Of a stretch of 50,869 nucleotides of DNA, positions 8,673-17,503 are shown piece after piece. The notes beneath the pieces were generated by a model. That model was not told the DNA's origin. It made no database searches and saw only the letters and a list, made by a program, of their open reading frames with translations. The translations under genes and the position numbers were made by a program. The stretch is from assembly GCA_964455395.1 (NCBI GenBank), contig CAYVWB010000029.1, positions 1 through 50,869 on the forward strand, given 5' to 3'. Numbering within the stretch: the first letter of the stretch is position 1; each line of letters begins with the position of its first letter. The DNA is from CAYVWB01 sp964455395. Lineage in GTDB: Bacteria; Desulfobacterota; Desulfovibrionia; Desulfovibrionales; Desulfovibrionaceae.

Positions 8673-9350
8673 ATGGAACCGTTGATCAAGGTCCGTAATC
8701 TGCGCAAGGACTACGCCACAGGCGCAGAACGCATCGCCATCCTGCAAGGAGTGGATCTGGACGTCTTCCCCGGGGAGATGGTCTCCATCATGGGACCCTC
8801 CGGCATGGGCAAATCCACGTTCCTCTTCATTCTGGGCTTGCTGCTCTCGCCTTCCTCGGGGTCGTACAAAGTGGTGGGCCGCGAAGTGGCGGACCTGACG
8901 CGCAGCCAGCAAGCGCAGTTCCGCCGCACCTTCGCGGGCTTCGTCTTCCAGAGCTGCAACCTCTTCGAACACACCACGGTCTACGAGAATCTGGAGTTCC
9001 CCTTGCTCTATGCGGGCGTGCCGAAACGCCACCGAAAAGGGATGATCGAGCTTGCGCTGGAGCGTGTGAACCTCACCCACCGCATCCACCACCCGGCCAA
9101 CAGACTTTCCGGCGGCGAACAACAGCGCGTCTCCATCGCGCGCTCGCTGGTCAACAAACCCAAAATCATCTTCGCCGATGAACCAACCGGACAGCTTGAC
9201 CTGAAACATAGCGATCTGGTAATGACCTATTTCCGCGATTTCGTGTCTGACAGCCAGACTGCGATGGTGGTCGTCACGCACGACCCCGACGTCGCGCAGC
9301 AATGCACTCGGCGACTGATGCTGCGCGACGGCAACCTCCTGGAAACATGA
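8673..9350 (+). CDS. ABC transporter ATP-binding protein (LolD/MacB-type)
   Basis: A 225-residue nucleotide-binding domain, complete for the MacB/LolD branch. Walker A is GPSGMGKST (41-49), the Q-loop Gln is in FVFQSC (about 93), the signature LSGGEQQR is at 145-152, Walker B is IIFADEP (165-171) and the H-loop is VVVTHDP. The D-loop reads PTGQLD where PTGNLD is commoner. It energises the permease at 7341 from the cytoplasmic side. It overlaps the outer-membrane channel gene by 4 bp (ATGA), so the two are translationally coupled. Confidence 0.92.
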   Translation: MEPLIKVRNLRKDYATGAERIAILQGVDLDVFPGEMVSIMGPSGMGKSTFLFILGLLLSPSSGSYKVVGREVADLTRSQQAQFRRTFAGFVFQSCNLFEHTTVYENLEFPLLYAGVPKRHRKGMIELALERVNLTHRIHHPANRLSGGEQQRVSIARSLVNKPKIIFADEPTGQLDLKHSDLVMTYFRDFVSDSQTAMVVVTHDPDVAQQCTRRLMLRDGNLLET

Positions 9351-10741
9351 GCGGAGAATCGAGCGTGACACGCACCCCCTGCTTCCCCCTCCTGCGTCGC
9401 ATCGCCCTGCTGACCATCCTCCTGCTTTCCGTGTGTTGCGTCGTGGACGACGCCGCTGCGGAGGACAGCGCCGCCGCCATGGCGGAGGGCTCCGAAAACG
9501 GCGCCGGCGTGCCCAACGCCGTGGCTCCGGAAGGCCCCCTGACTTTCAACGACTGCCTCCGGCTCGCCCTGCGGCAATCGCCGTTCCTCGTGTCCAGCGC
9601 GTTGGAGATCAAGGTCCGCCGGCTCGATGTCTGGGACTCGCGCGCCGATCTGCTGCCCGATCTCTACGTCAACTCGAGCATCCGCCTCAACAACCCGGAC
9701 GACCGGGACAGCGAAGCGTTCTCCTACGATATCTCCTTCGGCTCGTACGACCCCATCCGGGCGTATTTCTCCATCGGCTCCAAACAGTTGATGACGGACT
9801 ACGTCATTCTGGAACACCTTCGGGTGATTGACGAGCTGTTCTATAATATCGGCATTGTTTATATCGCCTTGCACCATCTCGGCCGCCTCGAAGCCGTGCA
9901 GCAAGACGCGCTGGACTGGGCCCGACAGAACAAGGCCTTCGCCACCAAGCGCTACAACGAGGGGTGGGGCACAGCGCTGGAAGTGCTCATCGCCGACCGC
10001 ACCGTGACCGAAGCCGAGCAGAAACTGGAGAAGTTCGACGCTGACCGGCGGCTCGTGCTGGAACAGCTCAAAGGCATCCTCGGGCTCATGCCGGAACAAG
10101 CTCTGGCAGTGGATGTGGACGACATCCGGCAACAAGTGCTGGCCGGGTTCAGCTACCGCGACGCCACCATCGAGCTCGCTGCGGCCAATTCTCTGTCGCT
10201 GAAGAAAAAGCAGATCGAAGTGGAGCTGCAGGAAGACTCGCTGGTGATGGCGTATTCCGAGTACATGCCCAAGTACAGCTTCGGCATCAACCGTGAATAC
10301 AACACTGTGGAAGACGAGGACGTCTACCTCGCCAGCATCGGACTGGTGGTGCCCATCTGGGACTGGGGCGAGCGCTACCGGGGCGTCATTCGTGAGAAAC
10401 GCAAAATCACCCAGGCCCGTTCCGAGCTCCGCGTCGCGACCTTGAACTTGCGCAGGACGATCATGGAGACGAAAGCGCGCTGCAAGGAGCTCGATAACGC
10501 CATCAAGCTGTTCACCGCCTCCGCCGAGGTGGAGGAGCTTAATCGCAAGCAAGCTGAAATTCAGTACAAATCTGGATCCATATCCTATGATGCGTTCGTC
10601 CAGCGCATGAAGCAAAGCCTCGATACGCGTAGCACCTTGCTCGCGCAGGAGTTCGAATATGACAAGGCTGTTTTCAATCTCCGTCAACTCTCGGGTCTGC
10701 TGTATTCCGCCTATGTGGACGCCGCTTCGTTCACTCGGTAG
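9347..10741 (+). CDS. TolC-family outer-membrane efflux protein
   Basis: A 464-residue protein with an N-terminal signal peptide (basic start, then LLRRIALLTILLLSVCC), a low-complexity stretch, then FNDCLRLALRQSPFL, the typical first helix of outer-membrane efflux proteins. Long amphipathic helices follow with an internal duplication (second-half start near RDATIELAAANSL; a second strand region around IGLVVPIWDWGERY). The family forms trimeric channels through the outer membrane and periplasm. The start overlaps the ATPase stop codon (ATGA at 9347), and its 3' end overlaps the adaptor gene by 29 bp, so ATPase, channel and adaptor form one translational unit. Confidence 0.88.
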   Translation: MSGESSVTRTPCFPLLRRIALLTILLLSVCCVVDDAAAEDSAAAMAEGSENGAGVPNAVAPEGPLTFNDCLRLALRQSPFLVSSALEIKVRRLDVWDSRADLLPDLYVNSSIRLNNPDDRDSEAFSYDISFGSYDPIRAYFSIGSKQLMTDYVILEHLRVIDELFYNIGIVYIALHHLGRLEAVQQDALDWARQNKAFATKRYNEGWGTALEVLIADRTVTEAEQKLEKFDADRRLVLEQLKGILGLMPEQALAVDVDDIRQQVLAGFSYRDATIELAAANSLSLKKKQIEVELQEDSLVMAYSEYMPKYSFGINREYNTVEDEDVYLASIGLVVPIWDWGERYRGVIREKRKITQARSELRVATLNLRRTIMETKARCKELDNAIKLFTASAEVEELNRKQAEIQYKSGSISYDAFVQRMKQSLDTRSTLLAQEFEYDKAVFNLRQLSGLLYSAYVDAASFTR

Positions 10742-11750
10742 CACGCTCGGCGTGGTCGTCGCAGCGCTGTGCCTGATCTGCACCCTCGGCGTCTCCCCGG
10801 CGACTGCGCAACAAGACGCCGGCGAAAACGACACGCCCCAACCCGTCAACGCCACTGTGGACGGCGCTCCGCAAACGCCGGCTCCCGCTGCGCCAGAGCC
10901 GGATCCCGCCGCGCAGGAGGCCGCGCTCTCCGCTGACGACATCATCTTCCAAGGCAAGCTCTACGCCTCGCGCAAGCAAACCATCATCCCCACCTTCGAA
11001 GGCACGGTGGAGGAGATTTACGTCAAAACCGGCGAGCAAGTCGAAGAAAACCAGCCGCTGATGCGCTACAGAATCAGCAACACCGTGCTGGCGGATTTCC
11101 GCAACCGCGTCTCCTCCGCGCCGCTGGTCGCCATCGACAACAAGATCGCCCAAGTGCAGCCCACGCTTTACGAGATGCAAGTCCAACTCCGCGAAGCGCG
11201 CATGCTCGCCGAGAGCGACTTCATGGGGCCGCAGAAGCTGGAGAAGCTGCAGACGACCTTGGAACTTACCCGCAAGCAGCTTGAATCCTTGGAAGCACAG
11301 CGCCGTTTCCAGAAAAAGCAGCTCGAGGATCAGGTCCAGATTCTGCAAGACTATTTCGGGGACGATGTTGGCCTGGACAAGGTGCCGGACACCATTGTCC
11401 TGCGCGCGCCCATCAGCGGCCACGTGCTCTGGGTGAACCCGGAGTTCCATGAAGGGATGTACTTCGTGGGCGGCATGGAGTTCGCCAAAGTCGGCGTCAT
11501 GGACCCCATGGTCATCCGCGCACATCTCTTCGAGCTGGAAGCCAGCCGAGTCGCCACTGGCGAACCGGCCGTCTTCACGCTGGGCTCCTTTCCGGAGCGG
11601 GACTTCGACGCCACGCTGAGTTCCATCTCGCTTACGCCCATCTCCCCCGGGCTGGATCAGCCTTCCTATTATGAAGTCGAACTCACGGCGCCCAACCCGG
11701 AACTGCTGCTCCGTGAAGGCTTCAAAGTCGAAGTCATCTTCCAGAAGTAA
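10713..11750 (+). CDS. periplasmic adaptor, HlyD/MacA-like membrane-fusion protein
   Basis: A 345-residue protein. A signal peptide or anchor lies at residues about 8-30 (GVVVAALCLICTLGV), then an Ala/Pro/Gln-rich linker. The first half of a lipoyl-like barrel follows (GTVEEIYVKTGEQVEENQPL), then a coiled-coil hairpin (about residues 145-220, including LELTRKQLESLEAQRRFQKK), the second barrel half (LRAPISGHVLWVNPEFHEG) and a beta-barrel domain. This is the order found in adaptors that join an inner-membrane permease to a TolC-like channel. The start at 10713 (MWTPLRSLG) lies inside the end of the channel gene; the upstream ATG at 10659 has no signal-peptide logic. Confidence 0.85.
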   Translation: MWTPLRSLGSTLGVVVAALCLICTLGVSPATAQQDAGENDTPQPVNATVDGAPQTPAPAAPEPDPAAQEAALSADDIIFQGKLYASRKQTIIPTFEGTVEEIYVKTGEQVEENQPLMRYRISNTVLADFRNRVSSAPLVAIDNKIAQVQPTLYEMQVQLREARMLAESDFMGPQKLEKLQTTLELTRKQLESLEAQRRFQKKQLEDQVQILQDYFGDDVGLDKVPDTIVLRAPISGHVLWVNPEFHEGMYFVGGMEFAKVGVMDPMVIRAHLFELEASRVATGEPAVFTLGSFPERDFDATLSSISLTPISPGLDQPSYYEVELTAPNPELLLREGFKVEVIFQK

Positions 11751-11857
11751 TCGATCGACGGGGACGCTCGGACGCGCATGCTCTCGGGCGATGGGCGTCC
11801 CGCTTCGGCGCCGCCGCGCATTCCCCATGGCGGCGGCGCGCCGCCCTCACTCTCCCC

Positions 11858-13768
11858 ATGGCGACTCAGCACGCCACTTCGCGTTCGCGACCGGAGCTTT
11901 CGGCCCACTGCCTGGCGTTGGCGCTGACTGCGTGTGTCTTCGCCCTGGCGCATGGGCCATGGCTCATCGCACCATACGTCATCAACGACGACGCGCGGCA
12001 ACAGCTCTTCTGGATGCAACGCTGGCTGGATCCCGCGCTCTATCCCACGCCGGACCTGCTGACGGAATTCGCCGTCCACTATGTCTCCTACGGCGTACGG
12101 GGGCTGTACCGCGCGCTGGCGTGGCTCGGCGGGGAACCGCTCGAGGCCGGAAAATGGGTGGCCGGAGCGCTGTACGTACTGATGGGGTGGGGCGTCTTCG
12201 CGCTGGGCGCCGCGGTGGGACAAAGCGTTGGACCAGGGGCCGACAGCCGCCGCGACAGTGTCGCCATGGGGGTGGGGGCGCTCGTGGTCTTCTTGCTGCA
12301 TCCATATTTTTTGCATAATATTTCCGGTGGATTGGCGCGCGCCTTCGCCGGGCCTGCACTGGTGTGGTTCGCCTGGGCGTGGGTGGCGGATCGAGGCCGT
12401 CTCGCCGGGGGGATCCTGTTGGCGGCGGCGCTCTTCATCCCTTACATCTTCGCCCTCTGCGCGGGGGCCTGCGTTGTCGCCGTGCTGGCGCGGCGCATCC
12501 GGCCCGGTTGGATCGCGCCGCCGCACGGATTGCGTCGGGGCTGGCTCGCGACAGTCCTGCTACTGGGTGGAGGAGCGAGCTTCCTCTTCAGTCACGCGCT
12601 GACCGCCGCAGGCTTCGGGCCCATGGCTGACGCCGAAGCCATCGCCGGCCGTCCGGAATTCACTGCTGAGGGACGCCTCGCCATATTGCCCACGCCGAGT
12701 CTGCTCAAGCTCGCCGTGCTGGATCCCCTTGAACGACTCTTCCCTTTCATCGACTGGGACCCCGTCCGCGGCGGGCTCGTCGCCGTGGCGGCGGGGCTTC
12801 TCCTGCTGGCGGCGAGCCGGCGCTTCCCCTGGCGGCGGTGGGGCGTCTCCGCGAAGCCGCTACTGGCCGTCGTCGCGGCGTCGGTGGGATTGTACATGCT
12901 CGCGCGGCTCATGCTGCTGACGCTTTTCCTCCCCTCACGCTATGTGGAATACGGCGCACATCTGGGGTGGTGTCTTCTGCTGGGGGCGCCGCTCGGCTGG
13001 TGGCTGGCCCGGCGGCTGCCGCGATGGGCTGCGGGAGCTCTCCTGGTCGGGGTGGCGCTCACGGCGGGCGCGCGACTGGACGGCCAAGGCCTTTACCACT
13101 ACGGCGAGCACGCCGCACTCTATGCGCAGGTCCGGCAGACTCCGCCGGCAGCCATGCTCGCCGGGCACCCCTACCTCATGGACAACGTGTTGACCTTCGG
13201 CCAACGCCGAGTTCTCGCTTCCTTCGAATTGGCGCACCCCTGGTGCGTGGGCCTGTGGGCCCAGCTGGCGCCCCGTCTGGCAGCGAATCTGCAAGCGTAT
13301 TACTCGGACGATCCGGACGCCATACTCCGTTTCTGCGAGATGTACGGCGTGGATTTCCTCGTGGTCGACGCGAGACACTTCACGCCCTCGTTTCTCCATC
13401 CCGCGACGGAGAAAGCGCCCTTCTGGCTGGTCTGGGGATGGCCGGAGTCGCTGGGCGAACCCGTGGCTGGGCTGCTCGCCAAGCTCGGCGCGCCCATCAC
13501 GATCCCCGCGCCACCGCCTCGCGACGACACCTACCCGGCCAGACGGCCCTTCTTCGCGCCCTTCGATGCGGTCATCCGCAAGGTCATCACGGCGGGGGAG
13601 GGCCGCTTCGCGCTGCTCGACGAGACCCGGTTCCCGGGCGTGCGCGTGAATGAACACCAACGGCTCGTGGACGTGCGTCCACTCCTGAACGCCTTTAACC
13701 AAGCCGGCGCAGCGCCGTCTCCATCGTCGCTGTCGGCGAATGGATCACCTCATGTTTCATCTCCGTAA
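11858..13768 (+). CDS. polytopic membrane protein, GT-C glycosyltransferase-like, function unknown
   Basis: A 636-residue protein with roughly 10 to 12 hydrophobic segments in residues 15-430 and a soluble C-terminal domain of about 200 residues. After the first helix comes YVINDDARQQLFWMQRW; an acidic pair in the first periplasmic loop is the usual catalytic position of GT-C enzymes that use polyprenyl-phosphate sugars. The C-terminal part (FCEMYGVDFLVVDARHF) resembles the soluble tails of such proteins. I do not recognise a specific family, so the GT-C call is structural inference. It lies 107 bp downstream of the adaptor gene on the same strand. No ribosome binding site is visible at 11858, so the start is uncertain. 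A DPM-like GT2 that could make a lipid-linked donor lies nearby at 14480. Confidence 0.55.
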   Translation: MATQHATSRSRPELSAHCLALALTACVFALAHGPWLIAPYVINDDARQQLFWMQRWLDPALYPTPDLLTEFAVHYVSYGVRGLYRALAWLGGEPLEAGKWVAGALYVLMGWGVFALGAAVGQSVGPGADSRRDSVAMGVGALVVFLLHPYFLHNISGGLARAFAGPALVWFAWAWVADRGRLAGGILLAAALFIPYIFALCAGACVVAVLARRIRPGWIAPPHGLRRGWLATVLLLGGGASFLFSHALTAAGFGPMADAEAIAGRPEFTAEGRLAILPTPSLLKLAVLDPLERLFPFIDWDPVRGGLVAVAAGLLLLAASRRFPWRRWGVSAKPLLAVVAASVGLYMLARLMLLTLFLPSRYVEYGAHLGWCLLLGAPLGWWLARRLPRWAAGALLVGVALTAGARLDGQGLYHYGEHAALYAQVRQTPPAAMLAGHPYLMDNVLTFGQRRVLASFELAHPWCVGLWAQLAPRLAANLQAYYSDDPDAILRFCEMYGVDFLVVDARHFTPSFLHPATEKAPFWLVWGWPESLGEPVAGLLAKLGAPITIPAPPPRDDTYPARRPFFAPFDAVIRKVITAGEGRFALLDETRFPGVRVNEHQRLVDVRPLLNAFNQAGAAPSPSSLSANGSPHVSSP

Positions 13769-14183
13769 TCTTGCGTTGTGTTGTGTATTGATCGTGTTGA
13801 CCGCGTCGCCGTGCCTCGCGCAGGTCGAGCAGGGGCCCGCGCCGCTCACTCCCGGGGTGGGGCCCTCGCTGGACGTCACCGGCGTCTGGGACGCGGAGCT
13901 CTTCGGCTCCAAAGTGGTGGCGCATCTGGAGCAGGATCCCACGCTGGTGCACCAGGTGGCCAACCGCTATCTGGGGGTCGTGTACGTCACCAACCCCTTG
14001 GGCGAGACGAACAAATACACCGTGGCGGGATTGGTCTTCGGGGATCAGATAACCGGACAGCACGGCAGCGGCCACGTCTTCACCGGCGCGTTCCAGGGGG
14101 AAGACGCCTTTGCCGGCGAGCTGACGCTGAAGGATGGCACGAAGCTTCCCCTCGCCGCCCAGCGTCGGCCCCGGACGCCGTAG
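13752..14183 (+). CDS. small secreted or periplasmic protein, unknown function
   Basis: A 143-residue protein with a clear signal peptide (LRNLALCCVLIVLTASPCLA, cleavage expected before QVEQG). The mature domain looks beta-rich: DVTGVWDAELFGSKVVAHLEQ, then a G-rich middle and FAGELTLKDGTKLPL. This spacing of strands resembles small lipocalin-like or META-like barrels, but I cannot assign a family. The gene overlaps the membrane-protein gene by 17 bp (29 bp if ATG 13740 is used), so it is probably the last gene of the same operon; the strong hairpin at 14414 lies 230 bp downstream. Confidence 0.7.
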   Translation: MFHLRNLALCCVLIVLTASPCLAQVEQGPAPLTPGVGPSLDVTGVWDAELFGSKVVAHLEQDPTLVHQVANRYLGVVYVTNPLGETNKYTVAGLVFGDQITGQHGSGHVFTGAFQGEDAFAGELTLKDGTKLPLAAQRRPRTP

Positions 14184-14413
14184 CCTCTTCGGGTTCAGGC
14201 CGGAGCGCCTTGTACCGAAAGAGCCGCCCGCCGGGGCGCAGACGGCGTGTCCCGGACGGCCAGGAACCTCCTTCAGGATCACCGGAGGAAGCGCTTCGGG
14301 GGAGGCGTCCTCCCGGGGGAGGGGCGCGCCGTCGCACCGTGCATGCAGATGACGATTGCAGGCCTGGAGCGCTTGAAGTCGGTAGGGAATCGGACCGGAT
14401 GGTCTTCCACAAC

Positions 14414-14449
14414 AAGACGCCTCCCCGAACCATCTCGGGGAGGCGTCTT
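14414..14449. terminator. symmetric hairpin terminator between convergent genes
   Basis: A perfect 15-bp inverted repeat (aagacgcctccccga at 14414-14428 and its complement at 14435-14449) surrounds a 6-base loop. The arms end in AA/TT, so each transcript leaves a short U pair at the 3' side but no long U tract. It lies between the rightward gene ending at 14183 and the leftward GT2 gene ending at 14480, and could serve both. The rest of 14184-14479 shows nothing else that I can support. Confidence 0.8.
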
Positions 14450-14479
14450 CCGGGAAAGAGAAGCCAGTTGGCGAATCGC

Positions 14480-15262
14480 TCAGGAAAGGCCGCTGCACTG
14501 GGCGGCTTTCTTCAGGGAAGGCGGGAAGAGCGGACTCTCCTTGAAGCCGAGCTTGCACATGCGGAAATCCCACGCCGTCTTGAGGCACCCTATTCCATAA
14601 ATGCAGCTGCGCTTGAAGTTGATGGAGGAGGAGTCCGGCTCGTAACGGGTGGGGCAGCTGATCTCGCCGACGTGGTAGTTGGCGTAGATGACCTGCGCGA
14701 GCATCTGGTTGTCGAAAACGAAGTCGTCGGAGTTCACGGAGAGGTCCAGGTTCTCCAACAGGCGGCGGGAGAAGGCGCGGTAGCCTGTGTGGTACTCGGA
14801 GAGTTTGGCGTCGATGAGGATGTTCTCCGCCAGGGTGAGCGCGCGGTTGGCCACGTATTTGTAGAGGGGCATGCCGCCTTTGAGGGCGTAGCCGCCGAGG
14901 ATGCGGGAGGCGAGCACGCAGTCGTAAAGCTCGTTGCCGATGAGGGTGGCCATGGCCGGGATGAGCTTGGGCGTGTACTGGTAGTCCGGGTGGACCATGA
15001 TGACGATGTCTGCGCCGTGCTCCAGGGCGAGGCGGTAGCAGGTCTTCTGGTTGCCGCCGTAGCCTTTGTTGGCTTCGTGCTTGTGGACGAGGGTGTCGGG
15101 GAGGGCTTGCGCCACTTCCACGGTGTCGTCCTTGGAGCAGTCGTCCACGACGATGACCATGTCCACGACGCCTTGGGCCATGCACTCGTCGTAGGTTTTC
15201 TTGATGGTCAGAGCGGCGTTGTACGCTGGCATGACCACGACAACCTTTTTATCCATGAACAT
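14480..15262 (-). CDS. family 2 glycosyltransferase (dolichyl-phosphate mannose synthase-like)
   Basis: A 260-residue single-domain GT-A enzyme. The start VVVVMPAYNAALTIKKTY, VIVVDDCSKDDT (nucleotide-binding acidic pair), the NKGYGGNQKT loop and MVHPDYQY at the DxD position are typical of the DPM1/GtrB/PMT-donor branch. No C-terminal membrane helices are seen, unlike GtrB. Such enzymes usually charge a polyprenyl phosphate with a sugar for use by GT-C transferases. GCGAGG at five bases from ATG 15262 supports that start over the second ATG at 15256. It converges on the export cluster and follows the fapA-like gene with 210 bp between, both leftward. Confidence 0.88.
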   Translation of the reverse strand: MFMDKKVVVVMPAYNAALTIKKTYDECMAQGVVDMVIVVDDCSKDDTVEVAQALPDTLVHKHEANKGYGGNQKTCYRLALEHGADIVIMVHPDYQYTPKLIPAMATLIGNELYDCVLASRILGGYALKGGMPLYKYVANRALTLAENILIDAKLSEYHTGYRAFSRRLLENLDLSVNSDDFVFDNQMLAQVIYANYHVGEISCPTRYEPDSSSINFKRSCIYGIGCLKTAWDFRMCKLGFKESPLFPPSLKKAAQCSGLS

Positions 15263-15472
15263 GTGAGCCTCGCTTCAGCTGATGCGTTTGGTGAGATGGA
15301 TAGGAGCGCGCATGCGCGGGGCGGGTCGGAACAGGGAGGCCCACTCCGGCGGCAGCCGCAGCGTTGCGCCGGTTCGGTGCGGAGCAGACGCCGCTGCGTC
15401 CGGCGAAGCAGGAGCAGCGTTTTCTACTGCATTTGACGCAGGAGGTCAAACCGACGTCTCGCGTCGATCATG

Positions 15473-17503
15473 TCACATCTTGCCGACGACGAAGCGGTTC
15501 AGCGTACGGTCGAAAAAGATGCGACAGGCGGGTTCCGCCTGTTCGATGGTGAGGCAGGCCCCAAAACCATGGATGACCACGCCGGCGTGGAGCGTCTTGC
15601 GTACACGGACCTGCGCGCTGGCGTCCTTGCGGTGCGCGGCCTTGAGCTCCTGGATGCGTTCGTTGATGCTCTGCAGCTCCTTCTCGGCGGAGAGTCGCGT
15701 CTTGAGCAGCTGGCCAACGGACTCGCGCTGCGATTCCGGCGTGCGCAGCAGCACGGCCTTTGGCGAGTCCGAGCCGAGTTTGCCGTAGATCTTCTTGAGC
15801 AGCTCCTTGAGTTCGGCGCGGCGCTCCAGCAACGCGGGGTCGAGCACGAGCTCCCGACCCAGATGGATGGCGGCGCCCACGCCCATCTCGTTGCCTATCT
15901 CATTGGCTTCCACAAGGCGACCGGCGCGGATGGTTCCCCCCAGAATCTTGCCCCGGCCCGAGACGGCTTTCACTTTGCCGTCCGCTTCCACCATGGAGTT
16001 GGCTATCTCGTGGTTGACGTAGACGTCCCCGCCAGCGTGGACGATGGCGTCCTTCATGAAATGCGCGGAGACGTCCTGCCCGGCGGTGATGCGGCCTTTG
16101 CCGTCCATGAGGAGGCCGCCCGCCACCTGCACCGACCCCTCGGCGACGACTTCCGCGCCTTCCACCACTTCATCCACAAGAATGTTCGCGGGGGAGCGCA
16201 CGGCGAACCCCGCCAGAATGGAGCCGCGCACGTGAATGGAGCCCTTCTCCAGACTCAGGTTGCCCACGGACATGTCCACGTCGCCGTCAGTACGGTAGAC
16301 GTCCGTAACGGTCAGCACGTTCCCTTTCAGGAACACCATGCCGGCTTCGGTGGCGTAATAGGTGCGCCCGTCCTCCAGGACATCCACATGCTCCACGGTG
16401 GCGAGCTCGAAGGGTTGGCCGTCGCGGGCGGTGCTCACGCGGCCGTAGATGTCCTTGCCGGGCACGCCCACAGTGGGGGGGTGGAGCACGCCGATGAGCT
16501 CGCCCTTCTGGACGGAGCGCACCACGCCGCGTTCCTTGAAGTCGATGGCGCCTTGCGCGCCCTCAGCGCCCACTTTGGAGCGCAGGTCCTCATAGAGCAG
16601 CTCGAACCAGCCGTCCTCGCCATGGATGGGGGGGCGTCCTTCGCAGACGGTGACGCCCAGCTGGGGCTTGTCCGTCTTCTTGGAAACAGCCAAGGCCTTG
16701 GCCACGCGCTCTTCCTTGAAGCCCACCACGAAGCCGAGCATGGCGAGCGCCTGGCGCAGCCTGTCCGGCGAGATGGTTTCGCCGTCGTTGTCGCGGTGGT
16801 GGATGTCCACCTTCAGCAGGAAGCCATTATCCAGCGCCTGGAATGCGGGGACGACTTCCAGCTCGCCCTGGGAAAGTGAGACCATGCCGTAGGTCTCGCT
16901 GCGCACGCTGTAGGAATTCTTGTCGATACGACAATAAGGCGTCTCGGAGAAACGGATGGGCCGGCCGGTGGATTCGCCCTCCACGGCGGCGCGTTCGCCG
17001 GTGACCTTCATGCCGGGCTTGGCGTCACGCGCAGGCTCGATGACGCCAAGCACCTCCCCCGGCAGCACGGGATAGCGCCAGTCCCCACGCGGAGTGACGG
17101 CGGCGTTCACGGCTTTGGTCGGCGGGGAGCCCTTCGCCACCACCACGCCTTCCACGGCGGCGCCCACGGCGGCTGCGTCCAGGATGGCGTCGATGGCGGA
17201 GGCGATGGGCGTGACCTTGACGCCGGCTTCGGCGATGGCGCGCATCACGGCAGCGCGCGACACGCCGCCTTCCACGGCGGGGTCCAGCTCCGAGGCGACC
17301 AGTGACGCCGTGGCGCGCAACCCGTCTTCGCTGATGACCACCTTGACAGGCGACTGCATCTTGCGGACGGCCTTGAATCCGCCGTCCGCAGCGCGCGAGA
17401 GGAGAATCTCCTTGGCGGGGACGCCCAGGAGTCGGGTCGCCTCCTGGATGGCTTCAGTCTCGTCGGCGGTCTCGATGTGTACGGAATCCTGCACGGTGCG
17501 CAT
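15473..17503 (-). CDS. FapA-family protein (DUF342, polymer-forming beta-helix)
   Basis: A 676-residue cytoplasmic protein. An N-terminal domain (VQDSVHIETADETEAIQEATRLLGV) resembles the Jag-N/FapA N-terminal fold. A long Gly/Val-rich middle follows with the repeated xxGxIxxGxxV periodicity of DUF342 (for example GNLSLEKGSIHVRGSILAG and AGGDVYVNHEI). The C-terminus has a coiled coil (about 565-640, LLERRAELKELLKKIYGKL) and the closing strand VVIHGFGACL. The family is linked to flagellar assembly or cell-surface polymer functions, but its biochemical role is not settled. GGAAAGAGG before ATG 17503 fixes the start; the open frame upstream is arginine-rich noise. It is divergent from the TPR-SPOR lipoprotein. 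Confidence 0.85.
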   Translation of the reverse strand: MRTVQDSVHIETADETEAIQEATRLLGVPAKEILLSRAADGGFKAVRKMQSPVKVVISEDGLRATASLVASELDPAVEGGVSRAAVMRAIAEAGVKVTPIASAIDAILDAAAVGAAVEGVVVAKGSPPTKAVNAAVTPRGDWRYPVLPGEVLGVIEPARDAKPGMKVTGERAAVEGESTGRPIRFSETPYCRIDKNSYSVRSETYGMVSLSQGELEVVPAFQALDNGFLLKVDIHHRDNDGETISPDRLRQALAMLGFVVGFKEERVAKALAVSKKTDKPQLGVTVCEGRPPIHGEDGWFELLYEDLRSKVGAEGAQGAIDFKERGVVRSVQKGELIGVLHPPTVGVPGKDIYGRVSTARDGQPFELATVEHVDVLEDGRTYYATEAGMVFLKGNVLTVTDVYRTDGDVDMSVGNLSLEKGSIHVRGSILAGFAVRSPANILVDEVVEGAEVVAEGSVQVAGGLLMDGKGRITAGQDVSAHFMKDAIVHAGGDVYVNHEIANSMVEADGKVKAVSGRGKILGGTIRAGRLVEANEIGNEMGVGAAIHLGRELVLDPALLERRAELKELLKKIYGKLGSDSPKAVLLRTPESQRESVGQLLKTRLSAEKELQSINERIQELKAAHRKDASAQVRVRKTLHAGVVIHGFGACLTIEQAEPACRIFFDRTLNRFVVGKM

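Noticed and set aside
14133..14148. TGGCACGAAGCTTCC as a sigma54 promoter
   Set aside because: It lies inside the small secreted-protein gene and has no GC at the -12 position.
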